From: Permianibacter aggregans
GTDB taxonomy: Bacteria; Pseudomonadota; Gammaproteobacteria; Enterobacterales; Permianibacteraceae
NCBI RefSeq assembly: GCF_009756665.1
Contig: NZ_CP037953.1
Span: forward strand, 2,604,001-2,668,000
Direction: 5' to 3'
DNA: 64,000 nucleotides
The notes under the pieces are model-generated. The model was not told the origin of the DNA. It ran no database searches and worked only from the letters and a program-made list of their open reading frames with translations. This document shows, piece by piece, positions 8,136 through 16,798 of this stretch (the stretch's first letter is position 1; the number at the start of each line of letters is the position of its first letter). A program made the translations under genes and the position numbers.

Positions 8136-8930
8136 ATGGAACGCCAAGGCGCATTGGATATCGTTGGCTGTGGTCTGCATCCGGGCCAGATGACACTGGA
8201 AACCGTTGGCATCATTCAGGCCGCCGATCGGGTGCTGGTGGTCGCGCCGAATCCGCTGTCGAATCAGCACATTCAAAGCCTGAATTCGAACCTGGAAAAC
8301 CTGGGCCGGCTCTATAACGAACAAATGACCCGGCTGGAAATCTACCAGGCGATGGTCGAGCGCATGGTCGAACTGGTGCGCGAAGGTCTGCGCGTGTGTA
8401 TGGTGTTCTATGGCCACCCCGGTGTGTTTGTGTTGTCGACGCAATTGGTGCGCGAACGTCTGGAGCAAGAGGGTTATCCGGTGCGCATGCTGCCGGGCAT
8501 TTCCGCCGATGCCTGCCTGTTTGCCGATTTGGGGCTGGACCCATCTGCTACCGGCTGCCAGGCCTATGAAGCATCGCAATTTTTATTATCGCGGCGAAAC
8601 ATTGATACCGGTGCGGCGTTGATTCTTTGGCAGATTGGCTTGGTCGGTGAAATGACTGGGAGGGCCTACACGCCCGGCAAGCATGGTCTTGCCGCGATTA
8701 CCCGATTGTTGTTGCAGCATTACCCGGCCGAACACCGCATTTGCTTATATGAGGCGCCGACCTTGCCGGGTTTTGCGCCGCGTAAGGATTGGTTGGCTCT
8801 GCGCGATTTACCGCAGGCGAAGCTCGAATCCTGGACGACAATGTTAGTGCCGGCGGCAACGGAGCTGGTGCTGGCCGAGGAGCGGTTGGGGTGGCTGGAA
8901 GCGCCGCAAGAAGCGATAAGTCATGGCTGA
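8136..8930 (+). CDS. Borosin-type peptide alpha-N-methyltransferase, first of a tandem pair
   Basis: This 264-residue SAM-dependent methyltransferase has the tetrapyrrole-methylase fold. It has the SAM-site start VGCGLHPGQ (residues 10-18), YGHPGVF and MLPGISADACLFADLGLDP. The pattern matches the Shewanella oneidensis split borosin enzyme SonM as I recall it, rather than cobalamin or uroporphyrinogen methylases. The residues that line the peptide N-methylation site in that family are conserved: Tyr60, Arg66, Tyr70 and Tyr92. Such enzymes methylate backbone amide nitrogens of a ribosomal peptide. The ATG follows AAGGAAAA. Its stop overlaps the second methyltransferase by eight bases. Confidence 0.85.
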   Translation: MERQGALDIVGCGLHPGQMTLETVGIIQAADRVLVVAPNPLSNQHIQSLNSNLENLGRLYNEQMTRLEIYQAMVERMVELVREGLRVCMVFYGHPGVFVLSTQLVRERLEQEGYPVRMLPGISADACLFADLGLDPSATGCQAYEASQFLLSRRNIDTGAALILWQIGLVGEMTGRAYTPGKHGLAAITRLLLQHYPAEHRICLYEAPTLPGFAPRKDWLALRDLPQAKLESWTTMLVPAATELVLAEERLGWLEAPQEAISHG

Positions 8931-9777
8931 AACAAAAGCAGAGAAACCTGGCCGATTGGTGATCGCCGGCTGTGGTTTGCATCCGGGTCATATCACCGCT
9001 GAAACGGTCAATGCCATCAGTAATGCCGAGCTGGTCATGGTCGTCGTTCCGAATCCCTTGTCGATCGTCCATATTCAATCGCTGAATCCACGAGTGGAAA
9101 ATCTCGCGAAAGCCTACGGCGAATTTGTCGATCGTCAGCACATTTACACGGCGATGGCGGAACGCATTATCTCGACAGTGCGCAATGGCGTTGATCTTTG
9201 CGTCGTGTTCTATGGTCACCCGGCCGTGTTCGTGGATTCCACGCACATTGCTCGGCGAATCTTGTTGGCCGAAGGCTACTCAGTGCAAATGCTGCCCGGC
9301 ATTTCTGCCGAAGATTGTCTGTTCGCGGACTTGGGCATTGATCCAGGAGAATCCGGCTGCCAATCCTATGAGGCCACGCAGTTTCTATTGAACTATCATC
9401 AGTTGCACACCGGCGCTTATTTACTGCTCTGGCAAATCGGTCTGACGGCCGCGCATTTGCTGCGTTCGCTCAGGTTGAATGGCCAGGGAATAAGCGCTAT
9501 CGTGCAGCTTCTCCAACAGTGGTATCCCGACGATCATCTGATTTGCGTTTACGAGGCGGCAACCTTGCCGGGACAGTCGCCCCGAACGCAGTGGATGCCG
9601 CTGTCTGAGTTGGAAAACGCGATGTTGCAAGATTGGAGCACCCTGGTTGTGCCACCACTGACGCCGCTGGTGCTTGCCGAAGAGCGATTGGCTTGGCTAG
9701 GTATTGAGGCGGATCGGGTGGCTGAGTTGGCGAACTTCTCCCAACTATGGAAGGAGCGCATACATGAGGAGCAATAA
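8923..9777 (+). CDS. Borosin-type peptide alpha-N-methyltransferase, second of a tandem pair
   Basis: This 284-residue paralogue of the preceding protein has the same order of motifs: AGCGLHPGHIT, FYGHPAVF, LPGISAEDCLFADLGIDPGESG, SYEATQFLL, LLLWQIGLTAAH, QQWYPDDH and YEAATLPGQSPR. The active-site set is Tyr65, Arg71, Tyr75 and Tyr97. It resembles the SonM-like family more closely than its neighbour does (QQWYPDDH, LPGQSPR). Keeping two complete, non-identical copies suggests a heterodimer or two sites of action, which is inference. Its stop (9777) is one base before the putative precursor ATG. Confidence 0.87.
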   Translation: MAETKAEKPGRLVIAGCGLHPGHITAETVNAISNAELVMVVVPNPLSIVHIQSLNPRVENLAKAYGEFVDRQHIYTAMAERIISTVRNGVDLCVVFYGHPAVFVDSTHIARRILLAEGYSVQMLPGISAEDCLFADLGIDPGESGCQSYEATQFLLNYHQLHTGAYLLLWQIGLTAAHLLRSLRLNGQGISAIVQLLQQWYPDDHLICVYEAATLPGQSPRTQWMPLSELENAMLQDWSTLVVPPLTPLVLAEERLAWLGIEADRVAELANFSQLWKERIHEEQ

Positions 9778-9778
9778 C

Positions 9779-10102
9779 ATGAGCAAGCTGAGCACATTTT
9801 TTATCGCGCTGTCACAAAATCCGGCGCTGGCCCGTCAGTTCAATGCTGGTCAGAACGATGCCGAACGCGAGGCCAATCGGATGCAGCTGCTGCAACAGGC
9901 TGGTGTCACCGAACAACAAAGCCAACATATCGCCCGTTTAAGTCAGGCCGATTTGCGTGAATTGCTGTGCAAGGAGCTGAGCGCCAGTGACGAACAATGG
10001 TTCGGCTGTGAATCAAGCTATGCCAGCACCAACGATACCGATAATAAGCTAGGCTTGATTGGCCAGCGACAGGTTGTCACACCACACCATGCCCAGCTTT
10101 GA
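9779..10102 (+). CDS. Putative split-borosin precursor peptide
   Basis: This 107-residue protein starts at ATG 9779 after a GAGGAG site six bases away, one base past the methyltransferase stop. Residues 1-65 are predicted helical. They follow the pattern of the SonA borosin-binding domain as I recall it: MSKLSTFFIALSQNPAL, a spacer, then LLQQAGVTEQQ. Residues 70-107 are Gly/Ser/Asn-rich with SSYAS and a hydrophobic KLGLIGQRQVV run, the likely core plus follower. Cys64 and Cys77 are present. It overlaps the kinase ATG by 14 bases. A start at ATG 9764 is possible but has no ribosome-binding site as good. Confidence 0.78.
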   Translation: MSKLSTFFIALSQNPALARQFNAGQNDAEREANRMQLLQQAGVTEQQSQHIARLSQADLRELLCKELSASDEQWFGCESSYASTNDTDNKLGLIGQRQVVTPHHAQL

Positions 10103-12131
10103 TGTCCGCCCATTATTAGTCGGATTTTTTTTTGTGCTGATGACACTTCCCGTTCTAGCGAACGGGGAGTGCCAGTCAATTGACCAAACGGACGCCAGCC
10201 GTGCCGTCCAATACGCCGATCAGGTGCGGCTAAACAGCCGTAACGATCCGGCTACCGCCCTGCAGGTGGCCAGCGAGGCGCTGGAGTATTTCCAACAACA
10301 CTGTGTCATTGCGCCAAAAGCTGACGTGCTCAACGAATCGGCTTACGCGCTCTATTTCCAGTCGCGATATCCGGAAGCGCTGGTGCGCGCCAAAGAGGCC
10401 GAAGTCTTTGCCCAGGATTATCGTTTGCTGTCGTCGGTGGCGCGCGCCAAAACTATTCAGGCCAATGTCTTGCAGTCGGTGGGCGAATATTCAAAGGCCA
10501 TTGGACTCTATAACGAAGCCATCGAACTGTATCAGCGCGACAAGGGCAATCGCGCCAGCGCGACCGAAGGTGAAACCCGGATTCTGAACAATATCGCCAA
10601 CACCTATTTTATGGCCCGGCAATACGACTACGCGTTGAAGTACTACCATCAGTTTGGTGGCCGTGCTACCCAGCCGGAAAATCAGGCAGCTTATGCGCTC
10701 GGTGTGGCCAATGTCATGGCGGAAAAAGCGGAGTATCCAGAAGCGGAGCGCCATTACCGCGAGGCTCTTCAACTGTACACAAAGGCCGGCGATCTTCTGG
10801 GTCAGGAACTGGCCATGAATGGTTTGTCACGGGTGCTCGCGGAAGAGAAAAATTTCGAAGAGGCGTTGTCATTCAATACGCGTGCGTTTGAGTCAATGGA
10901 ACGGGGGGGGCGTCAGTACAACCAGGTATCGATTTTGAATGGTCGGGCCAAAATTCAAATGGAAATGGGTCGCCATCAGCAAGCATTTTTGACACTGGAT
11001 GCAGCCCTGAAAGTTGCGCAACGCCATGGTCAGAAAAGTGCTGCGGTTGACGTGCTGGAGTATCGCAGCCAATTGCACCAGCGCCTTGGTGATGATACCT
11101 CCGCACTGCGAGATATGCAGGCAATGCTGAGGTTACAGAGTGAGTTATTGAATGAGCGCTCCTCACAACAACTGGCGGTCATGCAGGCCTATTTTGATGT
11201 GCAGGAAAAAAATCGGGAAATCGAATTGCTGACGGCCAGCAACCGCGTCAAAGAGCTGGAATTGAAACAGCAAAACGCCATCTGGCTGGCGACCGTGGGC
11301 GCCATTTTATTCGCCACGATGATCATTTTCTTTTTGTTTTATCGCCGCACCCAGAAACGCTTACTGCGCGAACACGAGTTGGTCAGTGACAAGCTGCGTG
11401 AGTTGGACAAAGTCAAAGACCAGGTACTGTTGAACACCTCGCATGAATTGCGCACACCATTGAACGGCATTATTGGCATGTCGCAACTGTTGTTGGCCGA
11501 CGCCTCGGGCGAGCTCAGCGAAGAGGTTCGTGAGCAAATCAATGTAATCGAATCCTGTGGCCAGCGCTTGCTGCATCTGGTGCAGGACATTCTCGATTAC
11601 AGTCAACTGCAAATGGGCCGGCTGCGGGTCAGCCTGAAACCGGTTGATGCCGGCGCCGTGGTTCGTCACGCCTGCAATCTGGTTAAAGGTCTTGCCGAAG
11701 AAAAACAATTGCGCTTGCATGTCGATATGGATGAGGCCTTGCCATTGGTGACCGCCGATGAATCACGCCTGCATCAGATTTTGCTGAACCTGCTTGGCAA
11801 TGCGATTAAATTCAGCCGCCGGGGCGACATCACCATCAGCGCAAAGCATGACGCCGATGGCGTATTGATCAGTGTCCAGGATCAGGGGCCGGGTATACCG
11901 ACCGACAAGCTGCAGCATATTTTCAATCCATTTGAACAAGTCGATGGCTCCGCTACGCGTCGCGGTGAAGGCTCCGGTCTCGGTTTGCCGATCACCCGCG
12001 AACTGTTGCGGTTGCATGGCAGCGAAATTCAGGTGCAGTCGGTCGAGAATCGCGGTTCCACTTTCAGTTTTCGTTTGCCGGCCGCCGGTGTCGAAAGTTT
12101 GTCCGACCAGTATGCAAAGGCTGTGCACTAA
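10089..12131 (+). CDS. TPR sensor histidine kinase
   Basis: This is a 680-residue membrane kinase from ATG 10089; a TTG at 10059 would add ten residues before the signal peptide. Order: signal peptide (about 1-30, RPLLVGFFFVLMTLPVLA), a periplasmic array of TPR repeats (about 45-360), a transmembrane helix (about 398-418), then a HisKA domain with His452 in SHELRTPLNGI. The ATPase follows, with N box NLLGNAIKF (about 567), DQGPGIP and GEGSGLGL. No receiver domain or response-regulator gene is adjacent. It overlaps the putative borosin precursor gene and is probably co-transcribed with it, so it may sense the product or a related cue; that link is inference. Confidence 0.88.
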   Translation: MPSFDVRPLLVGFFFVLMTLPVLANGECQSIDQTDASRAVQYADQVRLNSRNDPATALQVASEALEYFQQHCVIAPKADVLNESAYALYFQSRYPEALVRAKEAEVFAQDYRLLSSVARAKTIQANVLQSVGEYSKAIGLYNEAIELYQRDKGNRASATEGETRILNNIANTYFMARQYDYALKYYHQFGGRATQPENQAAYALGVANVMAEKAEYPEAERHYREALQLYTKAGDLLGQELAMNGLSRVLAEEKNFEEALSFNTRAFESMERGGRQYNQVSILNGRAKIQMEMGRHQQAFLTLDAALKVAQRHGQKSAAVDVLEYRSQLHQRLGDDTSALRDMQAMLRLQSELLNERSSQQLAVMQAYFDVQEKNREIELLTASNRVKELELKQQNAIWLATVGAILFATMIIFFLFYRRTQKRLLREHELVSDKLRELDKVKDQVLLNTSHELRTPLNGIIGMSQLLLADASGELSEEVREQINVIESCGQRLLHLVQDILDYSQLQMGRLRVSLKPVDAGAVVRHACNLVKGLAEEKQLRLHVDMDEALPLVTADESRLHQILLNLLGNAIKFSRRGDITISAKHDADGVLISVQDQGPGIPTDKLQHIFNPFEQVDGSATRRGEGSGLGLPITRELLRLHGSEIQVQSVENRGSTFSFRLPAAGVESLSDQYAKAVH

Positions 12132-12316
12132 TCACAGCACTGATACGTGACCTCAAGCCAATACAGACTTTTGTGCTAGGATCGCCGCCGCTTGCCGGTA
12201 AGCCGGCTCGGCCCCATCCTTTTCCATGCGTCACCAGCAATCCTTATGCTGAATGGGCCCGATGAACAGTACGTAAACTGTACAGCAGCCCTGACGCGAC
12301 TATCCTTGTTGCTATC

Positions 12317-13150
12317 ATGAAGCGAAGAATCCTCTTGCCGTTAACACTCTGTCTCGTCCTGGGTGCCTGCAATATCACCGGTGGTTTTGTCAGCAGCCTG
12401 GAAAGTGCCGTGCTGAACAACCGCGATATCGCGACAGTCGAACAAGGCAGCCCGGCCTATTTATTGTTGGTCGATGCCTTGGCCAGCGACAGCGACGACC
12501 CGGAATTACTGAGTGCGGCCGCCAACCTGCATAACGCTTATGCCGGTGTGTTCGTCACCGACATGCACCGCCAGCAATTGATGACCAGCAAAGCACTGGC
12601 TTTCGCCGAACGGGCTGTTTGCGAAGAAGATGATGACTACTGCGAATTGCGCCGTCAGCCATTTGAAACGTTTACCGCTAACGTGCGGGAAATGGATGAC
12701 GACGAAATCGACAGCTTCTATGCGTTGGCAACCGCTTGGGCTGGCTGGATCAGCGCCCATCGCAGCGACTGGAATGCGATTGCCGACATGGGCCGGGTCG
12801 AAACCCTTTTGCAACACATCATCCGTATCAATCCGGAATACAAAAAAGGCGATCCGTATTTGTATCTCGGTGTGCTGGCCACGTTATTGCCGGAAGCGAT
12901 GGGCGGGCGTCCAGAGCAAGGCAAACTGCATTTTGAAAAGGCCATTGCCTTGTCCAATGGCAAGAACCTGATGGCCAAGGTCACTTACGCTAAACAGTAT
13001 GCGCGTCTGAAGTTTGATCGCGAATTGCACGATCAGCTGCTGATTGACGTATTGCAAGCGGATGTCACGTATCCGCAATTCACCTTGATTAACACGTTTG
13101 CCCAGCAACAGGCCAAACAACTGATGGAGTCTGCTGATGACTATTTCTAA
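12317..13150 (+). CDS. TRAP transporter T-component lipoprotein (TatT-like)
   Basis: This 277-residue protein starts with a lipoprotein signal ending LVLGAC (Cys18). The helical remainder resembles the TatT family of trimeric TPR-like proteins that associate with some TRAP solute-binding proteins. Typical text includes ALAFAERAVCEED, GDPYLYLGVLATLLPEAMGGRP and FEKAIAL. It overlaps the following binding-protein gene by 14 bases. Presence of this component marks the TatT-containing TRAP subclass known from Treponema and many proteobacteria. Confidence 0.87.
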   Translation: MKRRILLPLTLCLVLGACNITGGFVSSLESAVLNNRDIATVEQGSPAYLLLVDALASDSDDPELLSAAANLHNAYAGVFVTDMHRQQLMTSKALAFAERAVCEEDDDYCELRRQPFETFTANVREMDDDEIDSFYALATAWAGWISAHRSDWNAIADMGRVETLLQHIIRINPEYKKGDPYLYLGVLATLLPEAMGGRPEQGKLHFEKAIALSNGKNLMAKVTYAKQYARLKFDRELHDQLLIDVLQADVTYPQFTLINTFAQQQAKQLMESADDYF

Positions 13151-14135
13151 AACCCTACTGCGCGCAGCCCTGTTTTCCTTGGCGCTGATCGGTAGTGGTA
13201 CTTCGTTCGCGCAAACGATCAAAATCGCCTCGCTGGCGCCGGATGGTTCCAGCTGGATGACCGAATTTCGTGCCGCCGGCGACACCATTGCCAAGCGCAC
13301 TGATAAGCGCGTGCAACTGAAATTCTACCCGGGCGGTGTCATGGGCGATGATCAGGCAGTGCTGCGCAAGATCAAAATTGGTCAATTGCACGGTGGCGCT
13401 CTGACCGCCGGTAGCCTGACCGAGTTTCACCCGAACTTGCAGCTGTACAGTCTGCCATTAGTGTTCCGTAACCTCGACGAAGTCGATGCTGCCCGCAAAG
13501 CGTTTGATCCCCGCTTCCAGAAAGGCCTGGAAGAAGGTGGCATGGTCAGCTTCGGCTTCGCTGAAGGCGGTTTTGCCTACATCATGTCGACGCAATCACT
13601 GACCACCATTGATGATGTGCGCAAACGCAAAGTCTGGATTCCCAGTGGCGATCAGTTTGCTGCTGATTTGGTTTCCAGTTTCAATATTTCGCCAACGCCT
13701 TTGCCACTTTCTGATGTGCTGGTCAGCCTGCAGTCCGGTTTGATCGATACCGTTGCCACCTCGCCGATTGGTGCGCTGGCGCTGCAATGGCATAACCAGG
13801 TCAAATACGTTACCGATCTACCGCTGGTCTATGTCTTTGCGTCGTTTGTCATCGACAAAAAAGCGTTCAACAAAATCAATGAAGCCGATCAGAAAATTGT
13901 TCGCGAAGAGCTGACCAACATGTTCGCTCGTCTCGATAAACAAAACCGCCAGGACAATTTGTCGGCGATAGACGCTTTGAAAAAGCAAGGGCTGAAATTT
14001 GTTACGCCAGAACCTGCCGCTATCCAGGAGTGGTATAGCACCGCCGAAAAAGCCAATCAGAAACTGGTCAACAGCGGCAAACTGTCGAACGAGGCCTATC
14101 AGCAATTGCTGAACATCGTGCGCGCCAAACGCTGA
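13137..14135 (+). CDS. dctP: TRAP transporter solute-binding protein, DctP family
   Basis: This 332-residue periplasmic protein has a Sec signal peptide (about residues 1-25, ending TSFAQ), then IKIASLAPDGSSWMTEF. It keeps the TRAP binding-protein core around KVWIPSGD and LPLSDVLVSLQSGLIDTV. Family members bind organic acids through a conserved arginine. The ligand cannot be set from sequence, and the TatT partner suggests the TatP branch, for which hydrophobic ligands have been proposed. It overlaps tatT and is followed 19 bp later by the small permease. Confidence 0.9.
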   Translation: MTISKTLLRAALFSLALIGSGTSFAQTIKIASLAPDGSSWMTEFRAAGDTIAKRTDKRVQLKFYPGGVMGDDQAVLRKIKIGQLHGGALTAGSLTEFHPNLQLYSLPLVFRNLDEVDAARKAFDPRFQKGLEEGGMVSFGFAEGGFAYIMSTQSLTTIDDVRKRKVWIPSGDQFAADLVSSFNISPTPLPLSDVLVSLQSGLIDTVATSPIGALALQWHNQVKYVTDLPLVYVFASFVIDKKAFNKINEADQKIVREELTNMFARLDKQNRQDNLSAIDALKKQGLKFVTPEPAAIQEWYSTAEKANQKLVNSGKLSNEAYQQLLNIVRAKR

Positions 14136-14154
14136 TACTGCGGAAACTGGATTC

Positions 14155-14646
14155 GTGAAATCACCCGCTTTTTTGCAACGCGTCTGGCATTGGCTGCATC
14201 TTTTTGAAGAAGGGCTGCTGCTGTTTATTTTCATCGGCATGATGGGCATTGCTGTGGCGCAAATTATTCTGCGCAATGTCTTTCACACCGGTATCGAATG
14301 GAGCGACGTTTTTCTGCGCTCAGCGGTGCTGTGGATTGCCCTGATTGGCGCGATGATCGCCAGCCGCACCGGCAACCATGTGCAAATCGATGTTGTGCGC
14401 CGCTTCATGCCGGAATGGCTGCAACGCTGGGGCGCGCGCCTTACCTCGGCCGCCACGATGGTGGTCGCGGCCTTATTCAGTTGGCATGGCGTTCGTTTTG
14501 CCTACCTTGAATGGCAGGACCAAACCATGGCCATCGGTATCGTGCCGAGCTGGGTAGTGGTGTCAATTATTCCATTCGGATTCGCGATGATTGCCATTCG
14601 TTACCTGATTCTGACCGTCAACCCGAAACCGATGGTGAACGAATGA
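14155..14646 (+). CDS. dctQ: TRAP transporter small permease, DctQ family
   Basis: This 163-residue membrane protein has four hydrophobic segments, as expected of DctQ. The motif FHTGIEWSDVFLRSAVLWIALIG covers the second segment and NHVQID follows. DctQ joins DctM to form the sodium-driven permease. The start is a GTG at 14155. Its stop overlaps the DctM start as ATGA. Confidence 0.9.
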   Translation: MKSPAFLQRVWHWLHLFEEGLLLFIFIGMMGIAVAQIILRNVFHTGIEWSDVFLRSAVLWIALIGAMIASRTGNHVQIDVVRRFMPEWLQRWGARLTSAATMVVAALFSWHGVRFAYLEWQDQTMAIGIVPSWVVVSIIPFGFAMIAIRYLILTVNPKPMVNE

Positions 14647-15935
14647 GTTTCGCGTTTGCGTTAATCGTTATTCTGATTCTCGCCATTCTTGGCATGCCGG
14701 TATTCGCGGTATTGACCGCGATCGCGATGCTCGGTTTTTATTTCGCTGAAGTTGATTTGGCAGTCATGGCAATCGAGTTGTACCGGTTGACTGATACCTC
14801 GATCCTGCTGGCGCTACCGCTTTTCACGTTCGCCGGTTACGTGCTCAGTGAAAGCAATACTTCGCATCGCCTGGTGCGTTTAACCCAGGCGCTGATCGGT
14901 TCCGTACACGGCGGTCTCGCGTTCGTCGCGTTGATCGCCTGTGCCTTGTTCACGGCACTGACTGGTGCGTCCGGCGTCACCATCGTTGCGCTCGGCGCGC
15001 TGCTTTATCCGGCACTGAAAGAAGGCGGTTACAGCGACAAATTCAGTCTTGGTTTGGTCACTTCTTCCGGCAGTCTCGGTTTGTTGTTGCCACCGTCACT
15101 GCCATTGATTCTGTACAGCATCATTGCCAGCCAGATGGACCTCGGTGTCGATGTCTCGCTGGAAACCTTGTTTATCGCTGGCCTGCTGCCAGCGGCATTG
15201 ATGTTGGTGCTGTTATGTGGCTACTCCTGGTGGTCGCATCGCAATGTGGAAACGCGAAAAACACCGTTTTCCTGGCGTGAAGTCGGCGCTGCCTGCTGGG
15301 AAGCGAAATGGGAATTGCCGTTGCCGCTGGTCATTCTCGGCAGCGTTTATTCCGGCTTGGTCGCGGTATCGGAAGCGGCCGCATTGACCGCTGCCTATGT
15401 GCTGATTATCGAAGTCTTTGTTTACCGTGAAGTCTCCGTCAAGGCGCTACCACGAATCATCCGCGAATCGATGGTCATGGTCGGCAGCATTCTATTGATC
15501 TTGGGTGTCGCGATGGCGTTCACCAATTATCTGATCGACATCGAAGTACCGAGCCGTTTGTTCGACTGGATGCAGCGCCACGTCGATGACCGTCTGACGT
15601 TTTTGCTTTTGCTGAATATTTTCCTGCTGCTGCTTGGCGCCATGCTCGATATTTTTGCTGCGCTGATTGTTGTCGTGCCGCTGTTACTGCCGGTGGCGAT
15701 TGGCTACGGCATTGATCCGGTGCATCTCGGTATTATTTTCCTCGCTAACATGCAGATTGGTTACTTCACGCCGCCGGTTGGGATGAATTTGTTTATCGCC
15801 AGTTATCGCTTTCAGAAGCCGGTGCTGACGTTGTACCAAAGCACGATTCCGTTTTTCTGGGTGCTGCTCGCGGCGGTGCTGATTATTACTTATGTGCCGG
15901 AGTTGAGTTTGATGTTGCTCGACAGAGGATTGTAA
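14643..15935 (+). CDS. dctM: TRAP transporter large permease, DctM family
   Basis: This 430-residue protein has about twelve hydrophobic segments. DctM hallmarks are ASGVTIVALGALLYPALKEGGY, LLPPSLPLILYS, EAAALTAAYVL and the C-terminal GYFTPPVGMNLFIASYRF. It is the ion-coupled membrane channel of the transporter. Start ATG 14643 overlaps the dctQ stop, indicating translational coupling; a longer frame from 14511 is only the dctQ shadow. It is the last gene of the tatT-dctP-dctQ-dctM operon. Confidence 0.93.
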   Translation: MSFAFALIVILILAILGMPVFAVLTAIAMLGFYFAEVDLAVMAIELYRLTDTSILLALPLFTFAGYVLSESNTSHRLVRLTQALIGSVHGGLAFVALIACALFTALTGASGVTIVALGALLYPALKEGGYSDKFSLGLVTSSGSLGLLLPPSLPLILYSIIASQMDLGVDVSLETLFIAGLLPAALMLVLLCGYSWWSHRNVETRKTPFSWREVGAACWEAKWELPLPLVILGSVYSGLVAVSEAAALTAAYVLIIEVFVYREVSVKALPRIIRESMVMVGSILLILGVAMAFTNYLIDIEVPSRLFDWMQRHVDDRLTFLLLLNIFLLLLGAMLDIFAALIVVVPLLLPVAIGYGIDPVHLGIIFLANMQIGYFTPPVGMNLFIASYRFQKPVLTLYQSTIPFFWVLLAAVLIITYVPELSLMLLDRGL

Positions 15936-15976
15936 CGCTCGGTCCGCGGTGGCTGATGAAAATGATGCGGCCAGTT

Positions 15977-15999
15977 CCCTCTCCCTTGATGGGAGAGGG
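15977..15999 (+). terminator. Hairpin after the TRAP operon
   Basis: A perfect stem CCCTCTCCC/GGGAGAGGG with a five-base loop lies 41 bp after the dctM stop; a second GGGAGAGGG at about 16003-16011 could pair alternatively. No strong T-run follows directly, so termination is plausible rather than certain. Confidence 0.5.
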
Positions 16000-16039
16000 C
16001 TAGGGAGAGGGTGATTTTCTACGTGCGTTCGTGCTGAGG

Positions 16040-16299
16040 ATTTGCCGGTTCTCGGACCGGCGACCGAGCTACTTTATCTTTGCTCGTGCAAAGAAAAGTA
16101 CCCAAAAGAAAGCACGCCCCGACAGCGCCAGTAAATATTCGTTGCGTCGACTAGGCCGCTCCGTCAACAAGCGCTCTCCGCCTCGGGCCGCACTGACGCG
16201 GCATCCATGCCTTATCAGTGCTATGCCAGCTGTCCCTGCTGGCATACCCGGCCTACGAACACTTGTTGCCGGCTGGCGCTAACGGGGGCCCCATTTTTC
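16040..16299 (+). repeat. Dispersed intergenic repeat, copy B
   Basis: A diverged second copy of the repeat seen at 6172-6495, in the same orientation, without the three-hairpin insert. Landmarks in order are GAGCTACTTTA, GTACCCAAAAGAAAGCACGCC, GCGGCATCCATGCC and a GGGGGCCCC end. Its central hairpin has changed to TGCCAGC-TGTCCCT-GCTGGCA, with the loop kept and the stem replaced. No gene is supported between 15936 and 16798. Confidence 0.75.
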
Positions 16300-16477
16300 C
16301 TTTTCTAATTATTTATCTTCGTTCTCTTTTATGTCCTGAATTCTGAGTCGGGGCCACTTCATGCGCTTTCTTTTACTCATCTTTCCGGGCTGAACACAGG
16401 TACTGTGGCCTGCTTCTCGCGCTGTTAAATGGGCAGAGCGTGATTTGATTTTCGAAGTGGATTACCTAAGAAAATGC

Positions 16478-16733
16478 AAAACGGGGTCCCCGTCTGCGCC
16501 AGCCGACAGCGACAGGGTGGAGGCCGGGTACAACCGCAGGGACAGCGGTTGTAGTGCTGTCGAGGCATGGATGCCGAGTCAGCACGGCCCGAGCTGGAAG
16601 CCTGTCGATGACGGAGCGGCCTGGTCGAAGCAAATAGACTTTTCTGGCGCAGTTGGGGCGCGTTTCTTTGCTTACTTTCTTTTGCGCGAGCAAAGAAAGT
16701 GAGGCGCCCGCCGGGGCGCGACCCGGCAATCCA
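16478..16733 (-). repeat. Dispersed intergenic repeat, copy C (inverted)
   Basis: A third copy in reverse orientation, nearly identical to copy A over the ACAACCGC-AGGGACA-GCGGTTGT hairpin and the GGGGTCCCCG end, and lacking the three-hairpin insert. Together with copy B it makes an inverted pair 180 bp apart that fills the 863-bp gap between dctM and accC. Confidence 0.8.
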
Positions 16734-16760
16734 GAAGGACGAACCAACGCCCAAATAAAA

Positions 16761-16778
16761 AGCCCACATAAGTGGGCT
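16761..16778 (-). terminator. Rho-independent terminator after accC
   Basis: The stem AGCCCAC-ATAA-GTGGGCT lies 21 bp beyond the accC stop. On the minus strand it is followed by TTTTTATTT, a good intrinsic terminator. Confidence 0.85.
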
Positions 16779-16798
16779 CTTTAATGCGGAAAAAGCGA

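Noticed and set aside
8136-9777. Cobalamin or siroheme biosynthesis methylases
   Set aside because: The fold is the same, but the Tyr/Arg/Tyr/Tyr pattern, the YGHP motif and the adjacent small precursor-like gene fit borosin enzymes better; no other cobalamin genes lie nearby.
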